A stretch of 64,000 nt of DNA, taken from NCBI GenBank assembly GCA_033439765.1, contig JAULSN010000002.1, forward strand, positions 868,001-932,000, written 5' to 3'. The DNA comes from Lasiosphaeria ovina (lineage: Eukaryota; Ascomycota; Sordariomycetes; Sordariales; Lasiosphaeriaceae). Position numbers and translations under genes: made by a program. The notes below the pieces were generated by a model. It was not told the origin of the DNA, searched no databases, and saw only the letters and a program-made list of their open reading frames with translations. The stretch's first letter is position 1, and the number at the start of each line of letters is the position of its first letter. This document shows positions 11,295-22,079 of this stretch, piece by piece.

Positions 11295-11411
11295 TTGGAA
11301 TCACCAGGAATCACCAGGGTACCGGTATTGGAATCACCAGGGTACCGGTATTGGAATCACCAGGGTACCGGTATTGGAATCACCAGGGTACCGGTATTGA
11401 AATCAACAGGG
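11295..11411 (+). repeat. 23-bp minisatellite just downstream of bHLH gene 1
   Basis: The unit TTGGAATCACCAGGGTACC followed by GGTA (23 bases) is repeated about four and a half times. The first copy carries a 14-base partial duplication and the last copy diverges (GAAATCAACAGGG). The array starts 84 bases after the stop codon, so it may lie in the 3' untranslated region. Confidence 0.9.
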
Positions 11412-11799
11412 TGCGCTGCGCGCTGTAAGCTGGTGGTTCAAGTGATGGATTCGTTGTGTGTTCTTCTCTTAGATCTTGTTGCCCTGAGCAGGCGGCCGGC
11501 CGTAGGCCGATATATGTATCCTGCTCTGCGCCACCACAGCCACTGCCTGGCTGGGTCGCAGAGCCGCAGGCTCCCTTGACTGACATGCGCGTCATTCCAA
11601 CACTGGAAAATCTCTCTTTTGAGGCTGGAAAAACGCGCTGCAGATAGATATACCATCCCCCCCCCCCGCCCGATCACCCAGGCTAGGCGATCATTTTTTA
11701 CACCAAAACACTACAACTTTGAACAACCGTGGCATAGTCAATTGTGAAGCTATTTACAAATAAAACATAGGATAATGTAGCTAATTAATTGCTTAATCC

Positions 11800-13700
11800 A
11801 TATATCGTACCGGAACCCTGGTTGCACGCCCTGATCTGGTCGTTCTTGTAGGTGGAATGTCGTTATCTGTAGCGTTATCCTTATCGTCTTCTTCGTCCAC
11901 CTCTTCTTCTCACAGCTCTACTTGAGCCGTATTTTGAGCCTTAACTTGAGGCTCTACGGGAGCCTCACTACGCAGCAGTATAGTAGCCAAAGTTATAAAC
12001 CGTTTATTCGGGTTGAGAATTTCCCTCTTTTTCTTTAGCTTCAAGCGTTCTAATTCCGCCTTTAGGGCTTACCAGGCTGGGATAGGAACTAGGCGTACGC
12101 AGCCGCCGGTTGGCTGGTGTTCTTGTGCTTGAAGCGTTCGTAAGCCAGGCGCCTTTCTTCCGGTGTGTGGGTCGTTGACCAGCAACCAGCCTTGTTACAC
12201 ACGTAGCATTTCCTGCCTGACGGGGGCCCTTAGGCCGGGAAGCTGCGGCCCTTACGCCCGAAGCGTGCCTCTCGACCGTTGCCTTTGAAGGTCCGGTCAG
12301 TCCAGTACTGCCGGTTGTCTTCGGAGGTGTTGAATTGTTGGCGGCTCTGAGCTTCGGCTGCGATTCTGACTGCCCGGCGGAGCTGGTTACGCACGCCTTC
12401 GTAGGCTGTAGCCGGGTTGTACAGGCAGAGGGTGCACTCGGGGATGTTCCGGCAGGCGTTGACGACCTGCATGCGAAGTAGTTCCTCTGACTGGTAAGCG
12501 GTCGGCAGGGCGCGTTGGATCCTAGCGAGCTGGCTGAACAGGAGCTCAAGGCATTCGCTCCTTGATTTTCCTGGGATTTCGTCGATGATCTTGCGTAGCG
12601 TTGTGTTGCCCCACTCCAACAGCCGTAGCTGGCTGTTATCCTCGCTCTCGAACTGGGCTTTGACCCGGTTGGTGATCGTTGCGAACTCGTAGTGATGCCC
12701 GTAGAGGTGGTCGTAGTAGTAGGTCAGGACGCGGCCCTTCAACATGGTCGGGAAGGTCGCGGCGTACTAGCCCCGAGGAATACCGAGGCGCTGGCAGCAG
12801 TCCTTGAAGATCACTAGCTTGGAAGCGAGCACATTATATACATCGCCGCCGTACTTCATCTCGTCGTTGTACAGCTTGGCCAGGTCTGTGAGCTGCTCCG
12901 CGATGGGGGGTTCTTGTAGTGCTGATGCGGGTGGGTAGTGAGGGCCTCGCGCGCGGTCATCATACCGGCCGCGGTAACGGTCATCTACCGGGTCGCGGCG
13001 GCCCGGGGGGTACGTGGGGCCAGCCGCACGGCCGTACTGGAAGTCCTGTGCTGCTGGACCGTGTTGAGGTCTTTCGGGGAGGGGGTCCCGAAGCGTGAGT
13101 ACTGCAGGCGGCTTTTCGAGGCTTCTGTAGGTCGTCAGGTTCTTGGATCTCCCGGAGGAAGTCGGGGTCCAGGGTATTCATCTTGAAGGCCTTGTTGCGT
13201 CCTTTCTCGTACTTGACGCCCGCGTCAGACCAGAGGTGGAAGTCCTTAGCCGTAGCTGCCCGGTGTAGGTTATTGTAGACCCTGTCACCGTCTACGGCCA
13301 CGAAGACTCCGTTGCCCCGGAGCTAGTTGCGGAGGGTGGTCTGCGTTCGGCCCGGGACCTTCGCCTAGGTGGCGTTATCCTAGTGCCCGAATTCCTCGGC
13401 GAACTGCACCCACGCGTACCTCCCTACTAGGGCCTTGCTCTGCCAGCAGTGTAGTATGAAGTGGATATGGCCATTGATCTGCTCGGCTGTTGGCTCCGTG
13501 AGGGCATCGAACGCGAGTAGCTTGCCCCAGGTCGTAGGATCCACGTCTCCACGAAAGGTCGGGAGGCACCGAAGGTCCCGGGCTGCGGGGGGGTTCTTTG
13601 TGGGCCAGTTGGCTAGGCGGGGGACCCGGGGACCCGGTGCTATTGTCTTCAAGCATCGTGGTTGGAGGAGCCGTCGGTAGGCTCGAAAACGAAGGTGGAT
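11800..13700 (-). mobile_element. Degenerate copia-like LTR retrotransposon gag relic
   Basis: On the minus strand, gag-like frames are interrupted by stops and frame changes. At 13652-13380 there is a segment with PTTWGKLLAFDALTEPTAEQ. At 13301-12981 it continues with GDRVYNNLHRAATAKDFHLW. At 12745-12230 there is a helical stretch (GKSRSECLELLFSQLARIQR). Near 12215 lies a zinc-knuckle variant, KCYVCNKAGCWSTTHTPEER, a signature I know from fungal copia-type Gag proteins. Near 11820 the last readable piece has TTRSGRATRVPVRYMD. No protease, integrase or reverse transcriptase is visible, so only the gag part survives. In-frame TAA and TAG codons are consistent with RIP. No LTR pair was found. 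Confidence 0.65.
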
Positions 13701-13964
13701 TAATTAGGCTTTGAGGGAAAAGGGGTGCCAAAGGAAGGTCGAAAAAGGATCAAAGGTGGGAGCTGGATTGGAAGCTGGTTGCCGAAGAGGAGCCGAAAAA
13801 GGGGGTAGTTGAAGCCGAAGAAAGGGAGGGCTGAGTGTGGTATGTTGTCCGTGCCTCGGCTCTCGACCTCAGTCTAGTCCTTCACCTATATATAGCACCT
13901 TTCCTGCCCTCTGCAGTCTTCCATTCTGTAGAGCCAATACACATTGCTCCCTGCTCACACTATC

Positions 13965-15028
13965 CTACACCTAAAAAATCGCAGGTTCTTGGTACCGTTG
14001 AATTTCTAGAAAGCCATAAGCTTCCATTCTTCGAATTTGATATTTTTCACCATTTTGGGGTTAGCGACCGTCGCGGCTGGCAAATTCTTCACGATAGCCG
14101 CGAACGAAGGCATCTTGAAGTCGAAACTCGAGGACGAAAAAAAAACTGCTTTCACCGGCTAATTTACTAGCGATGGAGAGCTTACTCTGGAGATTTGGTT
14201 TCCAAGGCCGATCTCTTAGTTGGCAAGGTCTTGTCTTGGAAGTAGGCATCTCCCCAGGGATCAACGGCGTTATTTCTTCCTATATAATCGAAAGAGCAAT
14301 GGGGACTTTGGGCTATCGAAAATGTATCACCTGCGAAAAAGGCTTCGTATCGCCGTCAAACGCAAAAAGGCGGGTTCAAGGTGCCAAGCTCGCCCGGAAG
14401 ATTGGCGTGATATTCGCTGGTCGGATGAATGCCATTTTGGACTCTTTTCTGAAGGAAAGATTGAGATTATTAGGAAACCCGGCGAACGGTATTGTCCTGA
14501 CTGCATTCACCATGCCCCCGAAGAACCACCAAAAGGAACGGAAATCCGCAGATACCACGTATGGGCCGCTGTTGGATGGGATTTTAAATTAGAACTCCAT
14601 TTCTACGAAGTCTCCCAATAAACACGTATGGCAAGATGAGCTTGCAGATCTACCGCGATAAAATTCTGGAGAAGGTTGTTGGTCCTTGGCTTTCCCGTGG
14701 CGACGCTTTTGTACTGGAAGAGGACGGGGATTCAGGGCATGGAGGCGGAAATTCGAAGCGAGAGAATATCATAAAGGAATAGAAGACCCACGGATTAAAG
14801 TATTACTTTAATTGCCCTAGCTCTCCAGGTTTATCGCCAATTGAGAACTGTTGGAGGGCTGTAAAGTAGTATATCCGTGCTAATCTTCGTATTGGAGTAG
14901 ATATTATAGAGCTGGCGAAAGAAGGATGGAGGCGAATAACCAAGTCGAGAGTCAATGAGTATGTGGACTCCATAGTAAGGCGGATGCAAGATGTGTTAGA
15001 GGGCGAGGGTCGCATGACTGGGTGGTAA
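13965..15028 (+). pseudogene. Degenerate Tc1/mariner-type transposase
   Basis: Pieces of one transposase occur in order in shifting plus frames. A helix-turn-helix region lies near 14000-14130 (FHHFGVSDRRGWQIL). The first catalytic Asp block follows near 14400 (WRDIRWSDECHFGLF). The second lies near 14715 (FVLEEDGDSGHG) and the third near 14828 (GLSPIENCWRAVK). The C-terminal helix ends at a natural-looking stop at 15028 (EGRMTGW). At least two frame changes and several TAG/TAA codons break it (for example at 14168 and in the EDGDSGHG-SPIENCW stretch). The order D, D, E/D with these spacings fits the Tc1/mariner superfamily of cut-and-paste transposases. It cannot make an active enzyme. Terminal inverted repeats were not found. 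Confidence 0.8.
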
Positions 15029-15084
15029 GATTGCCGTGAGGTAGTACGTCAAAGCACGCTTCCACCTTGGCTCGGATTTGAAGG

Positions 15085-15235
15085 CGTTGATCTTGGAGGG
15101 ATGGAGGCGAATCAGTCGGGAGAGCATCAACAAGATGGTGGATTCTTCAAGTTGGTTCACCATGTGTCGTGCCGGCCCCTACGAATCAGCTCAAGCTGGT
15201 TGGACCCCCTGTAATAGCCCTGAAGGCCGTTATCT
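15085..15235 (+). pseudogene. Scrap of a second Tc1-like transposase C-terminus
   Basis: A short plus-strand frame reads ILEGWRRISRESINKMVDS. It resembles the segment EGWRRITKSRVNEYVDS near the end of the preceding relic, about 160 bases away. It is too different to be a simple duplication of those bases, so it may come from a different element inserted at the same site. Confidence 0.4.
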
Positions 15236-18180
15236 CCTTACACTGTGAAAGGTTGGCTTGTTGACCAGGCAGCTGGCGACTTGAATCTAACCACTTTTAG
15301 GACGTGGCGTTCAGGTCCTTGCCCTGGGGAGGGTGACCCTTTTTTTTTTTTGGCCTGAGCCTTCGCACTTCCTCTGGTTCTATCATAGTCAGCGTTTACC
15401 TTGGGTTGGTAGGTAGGTAGGTAGGTCGGTAAGGTAAGGCGTGGTGTTGTTGTGTTGACGGTAACTCTGTTATGGGCAAAAAAAGAAAATCCCCGCTTCG
15501 TATCATTATTCTTTTCAATGGTTGGTGACTGACCCGTGGCTATTCAAGATACCTAGGTAGGTAGGTGCCTGCTTTGAACATACGTGGCTCTCAGGTTGAA
15601 GAACCTGGAGGGCTTCATTCTTCATTCCGTTTGTAGAGTAGCTAAGGTAATTACATGTCCGGCGTAGGTAAGGTGGCCACACCAACAACTTGCTTTTCAC
15701 AATCGAGAATCAAAAACAAAGAACGTCCCCGTAGTGATTCCGCTTCTGAGGCACCCTTTAAGGCGGGCTGAGCTGCGAAGTCAGGTCGCACATCCACGAC
15801 TTTATCTGGTTGCCCGGCGGGAGTGTCGTGGTGTTCTGAGCCTGGGCGGCAAAGCTGCCGTCACATGCAACCTTTCTATAAGGGTGAAATCCAGTGTTTT
15901 AGTCTTGTTAAGACGAAAAGGGCGGCAAGGCCCTGGTGGAGAGGAAGCTACTTACGAGTAGTAGTAGCACGTCAGACCCGGGTCGTGCTGCACAGAGCCG
16001 AGCTTGCCAACATTTGCCGCATCCACGTTGTCTTGACGAACGCGATCCCTTTGTCAGCTTCGTTGTTCCTTTCGATTTTTGGTTTGATGTTGTTGTTGCA
16101 GTCGTATATACTCGAGAAGATGGGGTGAAATGAACGACGACGAGTCACATACAGCACTTTCCTACAACGCCGCGTCGTGTCTCCACGCACGTCCCTTGGT
16201 AATTGGCATTCTGACACCACTTGATGATGCTATTGTAATCCGCCTGGCGTCAGTGGTTTTCCAGCAGTAGTAAAGTTCTAGCAATATGGTGGGGCGTATA
16301 GTTTCCGATAAGAAGTTGGGCCCGAAAATGAAAAAGGGGTGGGAGTGGGTGAAATATCAAACAGAAAGCCTACTAATCGGCAACCGCGGCGACACTAAAA
16401 GTATGTCAGTATTTATATGGCGTTCATTCGTAAAGTGTGGGCCAAAGCTATACTTTTGCGCAGGACTGGCTTGAACCAGCACCGCTGCAGCGGATATGAC
16501 CGTCGAGAAAACGGTGGCGAGCCTCATTTTGCTGGGCTAGGTCGGTTATGTTCAGAGCTTAAACTTGGATGCGTCTGATCTCTGCAAGCAGTAAGTAGGT
16601 AGTCTGGCTTTGTCGCTGCCTAATTAAGTGCATGCCTACCGTCTTATGTATGCGGACATAATATGCCCTTCCCCTATAACGCCGCCCCCTGCCGGTATTC
16701 ATTAACTGCGGCAATCTTAGGCCGCGGAGCAAACTAAGGGACACGATTGCCCTCTCGCCGTCATTTCCTCGTTTGGTCACTGCTCCGCGTCAAGCGGCCT
16801 TGTTGCGCGTATTTTGTTGCCCCGCCAGCAACCGCGAGCCTCCGGGTAAAAGTGTTGTTCTCGCTGCCAAAAGGATCTTGTTTACAGTCCATCTCCCGAC
16901 ATTGCCGCTAAGATGCCGGCTATCTATATTAATCAGAACCGCTGTCAATAACTGGCTGAATGTGAGATTACTTGGGACGGTAAACCCAGAGTATTGCCCA
17001 GCTTGCACAATGGGCTTGTTATTAGCCCAAAGCGAGGAGAGTTGTGAAATTTGACCGGGGGCATCGTTGCTGAGTCCCTTGAAAGTTGAAACATATCTTA
17101 AGTGTGTGGTTCTACCCCGGAGACGAGTTTAATTGACAGATTGGTCATCTTCTCCTACTTTCTTTTTGGGGAATACTCGGTCGAATCAGCCCCAAAGGTG
17201 GCTTACATATTTCAACACGTCAACTCAGCTCAGACCTCGAATGATAGTAAGACATGGCCTGGGCGGGCAGATTTTGGACGTCGATCTATTGAAACTTGTA
17301 GCCATAATTTCTACAAGATTTAGCTGCAAGGGTCGCCGAGTTTCCGGGTTTTGCTATCCCTGTCTTCTACTGTCCTGGCCTTACATCATGCAGCACAACA
17401 CAGCCCAAGTGGGTCGGGACAAGAGAGTTTCTCTCATGTTGTGTAACATGGGCTAGTGACTTACATGGCTCTTCTTTCGGTCTTGTGCGACTGTGGAATT
17501 TTATGCACGCCGAAAACGTAACCCGTCATATTGTCACGTCTCGGGTTGTGATTTAAGCGCCATCACCTTGATTCCAGTGCTAACCGCGGAGTGGCTTGAG
17601 CTTGGAAATGGCCTAGATATGTTGGTAAATGGATTGAGTGAACTCAGAACGAGACATTGCGGTATTTGGTTTCAGAACGAATTGATGGCTGAGCTAGCTC
17701 GTTTTCCAAACTTTACTTTGTGCGCCATTTTCCCACTCCCAAAAAACATCAACTGGGGCTCCAACCGCCTGCCCCGATCTCCAAGTGCAACTGTTTCTCT
17801 CGGAATCGGCCTCATCGATTGTTTGTAAGTTGCAGGTAGAGAAACCGGAGATGTGATTCGTCGAAGTGCGCTCTGCTGGGACGCAGGTCTAGACCGCGCA
17901 TGGGGGGGGGGGGGGGGGACGCCACGGTTTCAGGGCTGAAGCGGGAGCTGCCGCAGTGGTACGATTCCTGAGTCGAATGATGCACAACCACACCGTCGGG
18001 TGTCTAGTAAGCGGCGCATTATCGCAAGCTGAACGAACGCCTTTGGAACCTGGGAGCCATGTCAAGCATTAACACGCACATGGCCCTGCCGCCGCTAGTC
18101 CCCGAGGTGTGCCAAGTCGCGTGCGTGGAAGAGAGGAAAACCGAACACTGCCTAGCGTCAAGTGTGCCGCCGCGCCGGCC
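15236..18180. other. Transposon-rich spacer without a supported gene
   Basis: This stretch holds TAGG microsatellites (about 15408-15430 and 15551-15568), T-runs, and a run of G near 17900. The longest frames are about 110 codons and match nothing I recognise. Position between relics and bHLH gene 2 suggests decayed repeat DNA. Confidence 0.5.
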
Positions 18181-18187
18181 TACAGTG

Positions 18188-18278
18188 GGTGGCAAAAAGT
18201 TTGAATCTAGCACTAAGTACCATGTAAGCCGCTAGCCGTATACGCGGTACAAAATTTGGATTCAAATATTTTGCCACC
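18188..18278. mobile_element. Small inverted-repeat element (mini-MITE candidate)
   Basis: GGTGGCAAAAAGTTTGAATC at 18188-18207 pairs with the reverse complement of 18259-18278 with two mismatches, leaving about 50 bases between. On the left the repeat is preceded by TACAGTG. A CAGTG..GGCAAAA start after TA resembles ends of fungal Tc1-like elements, but the right side does not extend symmetrically. It may be a truncated non-autonomous copy. Confidence 0.45.
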
Positions 18279-18813
18279 GGATGGAATCCCCAATGGTTCA
18301 TCCCAAACAGCCAAACTGTATCCCAACCTCTCCGGCGGTATGTCATCTGAGACATTGGAACACCTCAGGACCGCTTTTGCATACTCTTTGGCCAATGGCG
18401 AAGTGACGCTGCGGTGAAGAGTCTGTCGCCCGCTGCTGGCTTGCTTGCTTCTGGTTGAGAGGCGTCACACTATTCTCCTCTGTCCCTGGTGCCGAAACTT
18501 TTCGGTAGCCCATGCCTCTTGGCTGTTCTGGCCAGGTCGGGGTTCTCGTACGGCCAGAGGCACACTCGTCTTTTCTAAGGCGTAGTTCCAGACACATAAC
18601 AACAGGGTCGAGGATGAAGCTGTTGAATATATTTTGTTTGCATCTTGATAATCAGGAACCGCCATGTCTAGGTCGTGCCAACGAAATTTCTCTCTTCAAT
18701 AGAATAGCAAGTGCATCGTTGTGCCCTGTCTTGATCATCGAGCTGCCTCGCTGGCCCATTCCCTTCTCCGACATAATTCTGTACATCGATACTCCCTCCA
18801 TCTTCCACATGAT

Positions 18814-19747
18814 ATGGAAGGCTTCGACCCTGAGCTCGAAGTCGAATCGCAGCCTAAGGTAAATAGGCAAACCTCTCTCTCTCTGGGAAGACGGCCATCA
18901 TGACAGCCTGGCTAGGGATTGCAAGCCTGCCAAGTGACCTGTGCCTTGCAAAGTGCAGGAGACGAAAATAATCATGCCATGGTCTTGGAGTCCGGGATCG
19001 GCTGACACCATGGCAGACCCTCCCCCAGAATCTGACGTCACTGTACTCTTACGCACCTGAGCCTACCAGCCAGTGCCCGCCATCTGGCTATGCAACGTCG
19101 TCGATACCTCCTGTTCTATACACGGAAGGCTACCGTGTATCGACCGCCACACACTTGGTGGACCCATTTCTCATCGCCAGTTCGATTTATGATTCTGTGC
19201 CGGACGAACATGGTTCTGTAGGGCAAAATGCCACCAGCGCATATTTAGCGCCGAACCCTTCATACCACCCATTCGATCCGGTGCCTGAATATTTTGCTGC
19301 TCCTCAGAGCTCAATGGGCCTTCCGTCCATCCTACCGGGCTCAACATACACGCAAAATCACCATGGCAATCCGACAAGACCGTGGCAGAGCCACAGCTCC
19401 CCCTCATCCACCTGGCCCACATCTTTCCCTCCCAGTGACCCAGGAACAGCCAGTTCCGGCCCCTTGACTGTGCATGGCCATGCGGCATTGCCAACAAGCC
19501 CGTACTATCTCAAGGCGACCAATGAATATCAGACTCACTGGGATGGTGGCACCGGCAACCAGGAGTCCAGAGACTACAACCGCATCGTTGGACAACCCCG
19601 GGCAAAACGTCTCCATGGGACAGACGAGGACATGCTGGAAACAAGGGAAGCCAAAACCAGCAACAGGAGGGCTTCCCAAGCCGGCCGAGTCGATGTCTCA
19701 CTTGTTGGACCCGCGGCTAGCACCAGAACGAGCAATGCCTCACTAAT

Positions 19748-19791
<44 letters not shown>

Positions 19792-20447
19792 ACCCGAGCC
19801 GCGGCAGGACACGCAAGATCACGGCCAGGAGCAAAAGGTTGATTTCTTCCTCTCCAGCCCAAATCATACCCCCGGGTGGTGTGCTGCTCTCGTCACTCGC
19901 ACCTCATCAGGAAATTTCAGCCTTTGGCCAGAAACCCCCATACAGTCCCTCTGTCGCCGAGCCACCGCCACAGCCCACCGTACGAGCCAAACACAACAAG
20001 GTGGAGCGCAAATACCGTGACCGCCTGCAGGGGTACTACGACGAGCTGCTGGCCGCGCTGCCCAACACGGCCAGCGGGGCGCGATGGCGGCCCGAGAAAG
20101 GCGCCGGTGCCGACGCCGAGCCGGACGGCAACGATGCCATATCACCAGAGGAGAATACAGCAGAGGCAACGGCTTCAACTCCAGCAGCATCCAACGACGC
20201 CGACGCCACAACAGCTCACGCAAGAACATCAACACCAATGGACCCCCGGACACGCGAGGAGCACCACGGAGATAACAGAGACGGCGGCGGGCGCAGGGTG
20301 ACCAAGGCCGAGGTGCTGGACCGCGCGCGCGTCTACATCGACACGCTGGAGCGCGAGTACCAGTTCGAGCTGGAGCGCAACGCCCTGCTGCGCAGCACGT
20401 GGGAGGGCTACATCCAGGCGCAAGGGGGGCTGGACCCCGGGGCGTAG
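18814..20447 (+). CDS. bHLH transcription factor with SREBP-type tyrosine (copy 2)
   Basis: Exon 1 is 18814-18858 (MEGFDPELEVESQPK, then GTAAAT). Exon 2 is 19017-20447, after a GCTGAC branch site and CAG acceptor; both are in phase 0. This gives 491 residues. The exon 2 frame has no suitable ATG of its own before the middle of the disordered region, which supports the upstream exon. The N-terminal 330 residues are Pro/Ser/Thr-rich with a run of about 13 prolines near 258. The basic region near 339 reads RAKHNKVERKYRDRLQGYY. A loop of some 75 residues rich in Ala/Thr/Asp follows, then helix 2, RVTKAEVLDRARVYIDTL, near 441. The tyrosine in ERKYR puts it in the same SREBP-like class as the gene at 10273, and it too lacks membrane segments. 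The very long loop is unusual. Confidence 0.75.
19749..19792 (+). repeat. CCG trinucleotide run coding for polyproline
   Basis: About 13 CCG/CCA codons in a row lie inside bHLH gene 2 and encode polyproline. Such a run is prone to length change. Confidence 0.9.
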
Positions 20448-20546
20448 GTAGTTTCGTACCTGCCTAATCAGCAGTAATTAGAATCAAAAGAAGAAAGAAA
20501 TCGGGACCACAAAGACAACTTGGCCTAATTGGACCCTGGTTTCAAA

Positions 20547-20593
20547 GTCAGGAAGGAAGGAAGGCAGGCAGACAGACAGACAGGCAGGCAGGG
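20547..20593 (+). repeat. Interrupted tetranucleotide microsatellite
   Basis: AGGA units pass into GGCA and then GACA units (AAGGAAGGCAGGCAGACAGA and on), 100 bases downstream of the bHLH stop. Confidence 0.8.
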
Positions 20594-20719
20594 GAGATCT
20601 AAAGGGCGGTCTGGGGGCTCAGTTGACAAATTGCCATGCGACTTAATGAAGAGATATTGTCTACGTACATTGGAAAAAAGTGTAGACGAAGCAATATGCG
20701 CTGCACCACCGCCATTTCA

Positions 20720-20941
20720 TCAACCCTGCCTCCATGAACCTGCAGAAGGGGTTGAAAACATCAATGGCCTTATCAAAGGCAGCGTGCCGAGCAGGTCGCC
20801 CTTCCGCCCGGCCACGTTGGACTGCAGCTTCAGGGTTGAGTTGTCGACTGTGTTGAGAGCGACGATGATGGCCGTGGCATCAGCGAGGACGTTGGCCGCG
20901 AAGGCTAGGGGGGCGAGGAGGGTCGAGATCTTCATATTCAC
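20720..20941 (-). pseudogene. Fragment of an HsbA-like secreted cell-wall protein
   Basis: From the ATG at 20941 (or the in-frame ATG at 20935) the frame reads a clear signal peptide, MKISTLLAPLAFAANVLA, followed by DATAIIVALNTVDNSTLKL and GDLLGTLPLI. This is the start of the hydrophobic surface-binding protein A (HsbA) family, small secreted fungal proteins of about 170-180 residues that bind hydrophobic surfaces. After GTLPLI the similarity stops and the frame ends within about 15 codons. No GT donor is found at the point of divergence and no downstream exon was recognised in the next kilobase. I read it as a truncated copy; a novel short secreted peptide is the alternative. Confidence 0.6.
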
Positions 20942-22079
20942 GCATGGGGCAGCTGGGGTGTGAGGGGCTGTGTGCTGACTCGGGATCGGAACTGCTGGAT
21001 GAGACTGAAGGAGAAGTCAACAAACGGGGGCCCTTGATATGGGCTCAGCAGCACAAGGTGCTTTCACGAGCATAGGAACTCGCCAAGACAGGAAGGGATG
21101 CTTAGAGCCCTCAACGTGCCCCGCGTCTAACTAAGATACGTTGAAACAGAAAAGCGCGCAGGCCTTGATTCCTCTAGAACTATTATAGCAATGGCGAGCT
21201 GACATGCCGGTGGGCGGGCGGGTTCACGTTGCTCATATCTACGATCGACGAAGATAATTTCCAAAACAAGCGGCAGTAAAACGGCACAGCGGCCTGAATA
21301 GGTTAGTCGGATATGACTTGTGTAATTATGTACGCACGCCTTTTTCGGTGCTAGTCTAGTCGATGTGCTGAGTAGCTCCTCTCTGTTCAGGGTGGTCAAC
21401 CCCCCTGAGCGGGACTATACTGAAGTGTGTGTGGAATGGTGTGTGGAATGCGGGGAACTGGGGAATCTTGCGCACACCGTTGGTTCCTGATTGGACCTAG
21501 ATTGACAAAAAGCCCGGGGAAAACACCCCTGGTTTTCCCTCGGGTTGGCCTCTAGTATGTGAATAAAAGACTGTTGGTTACTGGCAACTTATTACCGTAC
21601 CCAGCCAGGTGTAAGAGCTTCAGAGAAAATGCCTGGCAAAGGAGCTGTAAATCGGCCAAAAGGCTGACTCGGAATCCCTAACGAATATTTGACCAGACTG
21701 GACTGGCAGCTGCGTTCTCCAGCGAAAGACAAACCTGTAGATGGCCGACATAGAACAGCATCTTAGTCGTTCCGAAGGAGCGTAGGGTATAGTATCTATC
21801 GGCCTGCTGGTATCACCTGAAGCTGCGGGGAAGTGCGACCTCCCATGTCCGTCAAGTAGAAAGCGGCTAGCCTCGCCAGGTGCGAATCAGATGACATTAA
21901 ATTAGGTAGGTATGCTGGGGATGTGCTAACATTCTGCGTCATAGCTGGGGTATCGGGTTATGGTCATTATAAGCAAGCGCAAAGTTCTCAGAAAACATCT
22001 CCATGCTCATGTTCCCGACAACCCATCTCTCCAAAGTAAAGAAACGAGGCGTGGGCCAAAATTAAAATACAACTATTTA
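20942..22079. other. Spacer without a supported gene
   Basis: No frame longer than 100 codons and no RNA gene was recognised. The part from 21400 to 22000 is moderately AT-rich. It lies between the HsbA fragment and the end of the membrane-protein gene. Confidence 0.5.

Noticed and set aside
12004..12549. Minus-strand frame of 181 codons over the gag relic
   Set aside because: It is another frame of the same relic; the Gag-like residues and zinc knuckle lie in the neighbouring frames.
16455..16500. T-arm-like GGCTTGAACCAGC, considered as a tRNA
   Set aside because: No acceptor, D or anticodon arm could be placed on either strand.
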